From: Brevibacillus brevis
GTDB lineage: Bacteria > Bacillota > Bacilli > Brevibacillales > Brevibacillaceae
DNA length: 64,000 nt
Reading direction: 5' to 3'
Assembly: GCF_031583145.1 (NCBI RefSeq)
Contig: NZ_CP134050.1
Location: 1,326,501 to 1,390,500, forward strand
This document shows, piece after piece, positions 60,284 to 64,000 of the stretch (positions are counted from its first letter, which is position 1; the number at the start of each line of letters is the position of its first letter). The translations under genes and the position numbers were made by a program. Below the pieces are notes generated by a model. It saw only the letters and a list, made by a program, of their open reading frames with translations. It did not search any database and was not told where the DNA came from.

Positions 60284-60897
60284 TGCAAATGACGCAGCAC
60301 GACCACGGTCATGCGCACGATCATGAACATGGCCATGAAGAGCATGAACAACTGAAGGTCCTCGGTTTCTGGATCTTTGTTGTGACTGACTGTATCTTAT
60401 TCGGTTCGTTGTTTGCCACTTTTGCGGTGCTGATGCACAACTACGCAGGAGGGCCGACAGGAAAAGAACTGTTCGAGCTTCCGGGGATCATCGCTTCGAC
60501 CTTCATCCTGCTCACCAGCAGCTTCACGAGCGGTCTGGCTGTCCTGGCGATGAACAAAGGCAAAGTCAAAGAAATGATTTCCTGGCTGGCAGTGACCGCC
60601 GTACTGGGTCTGGCCTTCGTAGTGCTGGAGATCAACGAGTTTACGCATCTGGTGCATGAGGGAGCCACCATGGCTACCAGCGCCTTCTGGTCCGCATTCT
60701 TTACGCTTGTCGGTACGCACGGACTTCACGTTTCGGTCGGTTTGTTCTGGATGGTGGCGCTGATGATTCAGCTGAAGCGCCGCGGCATTACACCGGTAAC
60801 CCGCCGCAAAGTGACCAACCTGAGCTTGTACTGGCACTTCCTGGACGTTGTGTGGATCTTCCTCTTCACAGTCGTCTACCTGTTGGGGGTGATGTAG
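60283..60897 (+). CDS. qoxC: Quinol oxidase subunit III
   Basis: A 204-residue protein with five helices, a normal CyoC/QoxC size. The start overlaps the qoxB stop (TAATG) and GGGAGG precedes it. The first 25 residues are very rich in histidine and acids (QHDHGHAHDHEHGHEEHEQ), which is not usual for the subunit; ASTFILLTSSFTSGLAVLAM and GTHGLHVSVGLFWMVALMIQLK are standard. It stabilises the core of the oxidase. Confidence 0.92.
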   Translation: MQMTQHDHGHAHDHEHGHEEHEQLKVLGFWIFVVTDCILFGSLFATFAVLMHNYAGGPTGKELFELPGIIASTFILLTSSFTSGLAVLAMNKGKVKEMISWLAVTAVLGLAFVVLEINEFTHLVHEGATMATSAFWSAFFTLVGTHGLHVSVGLFWMVALMIQLKRRGITPVTRRKVTNLSLYWHFLDVVWIFLFTVVYLLGVM

Positions 60898-60898
60898 G

Positions 60899-61216
60899 AT
60901 GACACAACATGAACACCATGGAGATCATCACAATCACGGATCGCTCAAATCGTATGTGATCGGCTTTATTCTGTCGATTGTGCTCACCATCATTCCGCTG
61001 GTGCTGGTCATGAACTCTATGCTCAGCAAAACCGCAACGGTAATTACCATCATGGTGATGGCGATCCTGCAGTTCGTCGTGCAGCTGTTCTTCTTCATGC
61101 ACATTCGCGAAGGCGAAAAGCCGCGCTACAACGTACAGACGCTGGTCCTCGGTCTGGTGATCGTCTTCACGATCATCGCCGGATCGATCTGGATCATGAC
61201 GTTCAACAAGTATTAA
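60899..61216 (+). CDS. qoxD: Quinol oxidase subunit IV
   Basis: A 105-residue protein with three helices and the family segment IVLTIIPLVLVMNSML...FFFMHIREG. It starts 1 base after the qoxC stop. Its N-terminus is again His-rich (TQHEHHGDHHNHGS). It is the smallest subunit, needed for assembly or stability of the complex. Confidence 0.9.
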   Translation: MTQHEHHGDHHNHGSLKSYVIGFILSIVLTIIPLVLVMNSMLSKTATVITIMVMAILQFVVQLFFFMHIREGEKPRYNVQTLVLGLVIVFTIIAGSIWIMTFNKY

Positions 61217-61227
61217 TCGGAAATAGC

Positions 61228-61258
61228 AAGCCTCTCGGGATTTCCCGGGAGGCTTTTT
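61228..61258 (+). terminator. Intrinsic terminator of qoxABCD
   Basis: AAGCCTCTCGGGA pairs with TCCCGGGAGGCTT around a TT loop, followed by TTT. Confidence 0.88.
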
Positions 61259-61335
61259 GCTGTCTTTACCGGCAGGGAACCCGCAGGTAGCTTTTTCCAT
61301 ACGCTACTAGTGAGACTGCTAGGGAGGGAGAAGCG

Positions 61336-62412
61336 TTGGTGAAACGGCTGAGTGGGAAGCTTGCGCAGGAATACGGTGTTACGGTTCACCGCATGGAGCG
61401 GATCCCGACGCCCAAACATACAAGCGTTTTCAAACTTCGAACGGATCTGGGGACCTATATCCTCAAAAGCCTTCATACCTCGAGAGACCGTCAGCTGTTC
61501 ATCCTTGAGGCGGAAGACTACCTGCGCGAACAGGGCATCCGCATCCCGGAGGTGGTTCCGACCCTGGATGGCAAGCCGTATGTTTGGTGGCGGAGGAATG
61601 TGTACGTCCTGCAGCGATTTTGCCCGGGAGGCCCGATCAATCTGCGCTCATCCGGCAAGATCAAGAGAGCGGGAAGCCTGCTCGGGCAATTCCACAGGGT
61701 GTCGGTGGGCTTTGATTCCGAGCTCAGCGGGCGATACGTAGGTTCGAGCAGCTGGATCCGGGAGTACGATGACGATTTGGCCTCGATACAGGCGTGGAAA
61801 AAGAGGGAAAGCCGCAACCCTTCCGCAAAGATCCAGGCAATCATGCCATACGTGCGGTTCTTTCAGCAGGCAGGAAGCACAGCGCGCGACTTGCTGCGCC
61901 GAAATGCGTACTTCACGGAATGGTGCAGCCTGCCGGTCCGGGAGCACTTTCTCTGCCATGGCGATTTGCATCAGCGCAATATTTTGTGCGATGCGGCTGA
62001 AGCGACGATCATGGATTGGGAAGATGTCCGGTACGATTTTCCTTCCAAGGATTTGACCCGTCTTCTCGACAGCGTCATCGCACACGACCCAAATTGGAAA
62101 GCGAAGAAGCTTCACCTGCTGCTGTCCGCCTACCTGCAAGAAAACCCGCTCACTTCGCAGCAAAAAAGCCTGCTGTTTGTGGACATGGCTTTTCCCCATA
62201 TCTTTGAGCGGTTTTTACGCAAGAAAATTTACGTTCGGATGAGCTTGAATCAGGTGAAACAGTTCCTTCGCAGAGAAAAGCAAAAGACCAAAGAGCTGCT
62301 GCGAAGGGCGAGGGAGGGACAAACAGCCATCCAGCAGGAGGAAGCGAGCGCCTCTTCTGGAATCACGGCCGCTCCTTGTCACCGCGAAGCGATCCGTGGT
62401 AAGATGGGGTAA
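61336..62412 (+). CDS. CotS/YutH-like protein of the aminoglycoside-phosphotransferase kinase fold
   Basis: A 358-residue protein starting at TTG behind GGGAGGGAG. The kinase-like lobe has YILKSL (ATP-binding lysine) near residue 40, the catalytic loop FLCHGDLHQRNILCD (residues ~205-219) and the metal-binding TIMDWEDVRYD, as in spore-coat kinase-like CotS, CotI and YutH. A basic tail (KKIYVRMSLNQVKQFLRREKQKTKELLRRAREG) follows. It may be a spore-coat-associated kinase or pseudokinase; the HGDLH and D residues are kept, so activity is possible. Confidence 0.82.
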   Translation: MVKRLSGKLAQEYGVTVHRMERIPTPKHTSVFKLRTDLGTYILKSLHTSRDRQLFILEAEDYLREQGIRIPEVVPTLDGKPYVWWRRNVYVLQRFCPGGPINLRSSGKIKRAGSLLGQFHRVSVGFDSELSGRYVGSSSWIREYDDDLASIQAWKKRESRNPSAKIQAIMPYVRFFQQAGSTARDLLRRNAYFTEWCSLPVREHFLCHGDLHQRNILCDAAEATIMDWEDVRYDFPSKDLTRLLDSVIAHDPNWKAKKLHLLLSAYLQENPLTSQQKSLLFVDMAFPHIFERFLRKKIYVRMSLNQVKQFLRREKQKTKELLRRAREGQTAIQQEEASASSGITAAPCHREAIRGKMG

Positions 62413-62420
62413 TTTACCAC
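62396..62420. promoter_or_regulatory. Inverted repeat spanning the kinase-fold stop codon
   Basis: GTGGTAA (62396-62402) and TTACCAC (62414-62420) form perfect 7-base arms around the stop codon and 21 bases before the acetyltransferase start. It has no T run; a regulator site or small hairpin is possible. Confidence 0.35.
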
Positions 62421-62441
62421 AGGGGAGAAGGAGAGGAGAAG

Positions 62442-62966
62442 ATGGCGGGTCAGGTGCACTTGGCGACTCCATCCATGGAGTGGCGAGAAGAGTATATGGC
62501 TTTTTACCAAGAGTGGAAGCAAAGCGGGGAGAGGATCGTCCCGTGGATCGTGGACAAGGACCCGACCGACTTCGCGGCGTACGTTCGCTTTTTGCAGGAC
62601 GAAAGTCTCGGCGCGAATCTGCGGCCGGGGTGGGTGGCGACGTCTACGTATTGGCTGGTCAACGAGCAGGGCAAGATCGCAGGAGCGGTCAATATACGCC
62701 ATGGTTTGACGGACAAGCTGCTGGAAACGGGAGGCCATATCGGCTACGGGGTGGTTCCGTCCCAGCGGAGAAAAGGCTACGCTACCCAGATTCTCGCGCA
62801 GTCGCTGCAAAAGGCGAGGGAGCTGGGGATCACGCGTGTGCTTGTGACATGCGATCGGGGCAATGCCGGCTCGGAGAAGACCATCGTAAAAAACAGCGGC
62901 GTATTCGAGTCGGAATTCATCGAAGCGGACGGCAATGTAGTGCGGCGGTTTTGGATCGAGCTGTAG
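62442..62966 (+). CDS. GNAT-family N-acetyltransferase
   Basis: A 174-residue protein with GGAGAGGAG before the ATG. The acetyl-CoA-binding motif A is IGYGVVPSQRRKGYATQIL (residues ~105-123), followed by the helix KARELGITRVLVTCDRGNAGSEKTI. Its N-terminal part (HLATPSMEWREEYMAFYQEW) resembles a Bacillota acetyltransferase group of unknown substrate. It follows the kinase-fold gene by 29 bases and may be in the same unit. Confidence 0.87.
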   Translation: MAGQVHLATPSMEWREEYMAFYQEWKQSGERIVPWIVDKDPTDFAAYVRFLQDESLGANLRPGWVATSTYWLVNEQGKIAGAVNIRHGLTDKLLETGGHIGYGVVPSQRRKGYATQILAQSLQKARELGITRVLVTCDRGNAGSEKTIVKNSGVFESEFIEADGNVVRRFWIEL

Positions 62967-62973
62967 ACGAAAG

Positions 62974-63000
62974 AGAGGGAGAGAAGCCCTCTTTTTTTTA
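62974..63000 (+). terminator. Intrinsic terminator after the acetyltransferase gene
   Basis: AGAGGG (62974-62979) pairs with CCCTCT (62987-62992), followed by eight T. Confidence 0.75.
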
Positions 63001-63115
63001 TTTGGGGTGTTGATAGATATCTTTTGTTTTATAAATATTCTTTATATTCCGAATAGTCCTTGCCTATTTATATCCCTCGAAATAAAATATCAGTAATATT
63101 CTTCTAGCTATACTC

Positions 63116-63143
63116 CTGACAGAAAATTCATACGATATATAAT
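63116..63143 (+). promoter_or_regulatory. Sigma-A promoter of the amidinotransferase-family gene
   Basis: CTGACA (63116-63121) and a perfect TATAAT (63138-63143) are 16 bases apart in a strongly AT-rich stretch (63000-63190), 62 bases before the start codon. Confidence 0.65.
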
Positions 63144-63204
63144 CCAGCCATTGTTGGACTTATATAAATTGTTCTTACTCAAAAAGGAGTGAAGCATCTA
63201 CGTT

Positions 63205-64000
63205 ATGAGAGTGAATGTACAAGGCGAGCGTTGGTTCCCGTCGGAAAAGGTATTCTCGGAGGATATGCCCGAGCTGTGGGGCAACTGGTATTGTGATTCA
63301 GAGGTGGGCACGCTTCGTTCCGTCTTGATGAGAAGGCCGGGTCAGGAAATCGAAATCGTAAACGAGAGCAATTTCTCGGAGTTCCGCTGGAAGGCGGCGA
63401 TGGTGCCGGAGCGGGCTCGGGCTCAGCAGGATGCATTGGCCCAGATCTACCGGGATCACGGAATTGAGGTTCACTACGTGGAAAACATGCGGGAAGACAA
63501 GCCGAATGCCCTGTATTTGCGAGACCTGGTCGTAACGACACCAGAGGGAGCTATCGTCTGTCGGCCGGCGATCGAAGCGCGGCGGGGGGAAGAGAGGTAC
63601 GTCGCCGAACAGTTGGCCAAGCTGGGTGTGCCGATCATCAAGACGATCAACGGTGATGGTTTTTTCGATGGTGCATGCCTGATGTGGGTCGATCGGCGGA
63701 CAGTCATCATCGGTACAGGGGCTCGGGCCAACGAGGCAGGGGCGAAGCAGGTCGAAGCAGAGCTGCGCAATCTCGGAGTGACCGATTTCATTCGCTTTCC
63801 GATTCCGTATGGACACGCTCATATCGATGGGCTCCTGAACATTGCGGATAAACGGACGGTGGTCCTGTTCCCTTGGCAGGTTCCCTACGATGTTGTCAAA
63901 CCGCTGTTAGACAGAGATTTTACAGTAATCGAAGCGACCAATCCGGTCGAAGTGAAAGAGACCTTTTGCACGAATTTCGTAGCTCTTCAGCCGGGAAAAG
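63205..64000 (+). CDS. Amidinotransferase / arginine deiminase superfamily protein, 3' end missing
   Basis: The frame from ATG 63205 (AAAAGGAGTG site) stays open to the edge of the window, 265 residues. Guanidine-modifying fold features are visible: SEVGTLRSVLMRRPGQE near residue 30, YLRDLVVTTPEGAIVCRP (substrate-binding Asp), NGDGFFDGACLMWVD and the catalytic-His segment YGHAHIDGLLNIAD. ETFCTNFVALQPGK near the edge contains a cysteine, but the catalytic cysteine is normally further on and may be missing. Members include DDAH, arginine deiminase and glycine amidinotransferase; this one most resembles DDAH-like hydrolases. It has its own promoter. Confidence 0.8.
   Translation, partial: MRVNVQGERWFPSEKVFSEDMPELWGNWYCDSEVGTLRSVLMRRPGQEIEIVNESNFSEFRWKAAMVPERARAQQDALAQIYRDHGIEVHYVENMREDKPNALYLRDLVVTTPEGAIVCRPAIEARRGEERYVAEQLAKLGVPIIKTINGDGFFDGACLMWVDRRTVIIGTGARANEAGAKQVEAELRNLGVTDFIRFPIPYGHAHIDGLLNIADKRTVVLFPWQVPYDVVKPLLDRDFTVIEATNPVEVKETFCTNFVALQPGK

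Overview
The window comes from a Gram-positive, endospore-forming bacterium of the Bacillota, most like Brevibacillus or a close relative. This is inferred from strong AGGAGG-type ribosome binding sites with many TTG and GTG starts, SpoVR, YyaC and CotS-like spore genes, a QoxABCD-type oxidase, HelD, and small Bacillales families. GC content looks moderately high. No rRNA, tRNA, CRISPR array, transposase or prophage was recognised; this is chromosomal accessory-metabolism territory rich in transporters and transcription factors.

Layout. 1-2.7 kb: end of a LysR gene, then an ArsR-like regulator overlapping an MFS exporter. 2.9-11.6 kb: an RpiR regulator and a Dpp/Opp-type ABC transporter whose operon also encodes an N-acylamino-acid racemase-like enolase enzyme and an M20D amidohydrolase, apparently an uptake and conversion route for N-acylated amino acids or D-containing peptides. 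11.8-27.0 kb: a set of units that share an intergenic operator-like palindrome (core KKGTATACMA). It holds two unassigned permeases, a creatininase-family amidohydrolase, a heme-oxygenase-like di-iron oxidase/oxygenase, an aldehyde dehydrogenase, a GlcG/HbpS protein, a split chromate-type transporter, a GntR/FCD regulator, two [2Fe-2S] ferredoxins, a 99-residue unknown protein, an aspartate-dehydrogenase-like enzyme and a DoxX protein. I regard this as the best candidate for an undescribed catabolic system. It is interrupted at 21.9-25.0 kb by a thermitase-like protease and an RNA-repair cassette (kinase-HD fusion plus RNA ligase).

27-36 kb: HelD, a candidate small RNA, a dispersed repeat, small conserved genes, SpoVR, a glycosyltransferase, and a 3-hydroxyacyl-CoA dehydrogenase with a LysR gene. 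36.3-44.6 kb: an AbgB-like M20 amidohydrolase with a YfcC carrier, then PucR, OPT transporter, DUF917 and DUF1177, a second cluster of unknown pathway. 44.8-48 kb: a hypothetical gene, an ADP-ribosylglycohydrolase, TerC and LysR. 48.2-56.5 kb: AbrB-family membrane protein, tripartite tricarboxylate transporter TctCBA, a methyltransferase, and a CitA/CitB-type two-component system read in the opposite direction; cre-like sites suggest CcpA control. 57.3-61.2 kb: a four-gene aa3-type quinol oxidase operon with unusual His-rich tails. 61.3-64 kb: a CotS-like kinase-fold protein, a GNAT acetyltransferase and a truncated amidinotransferase-family gene.

All functional names come from reading motifs, length and context by eye; no database search was run. 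Start codons were chosen from ribosome binding sites and family N-termini.
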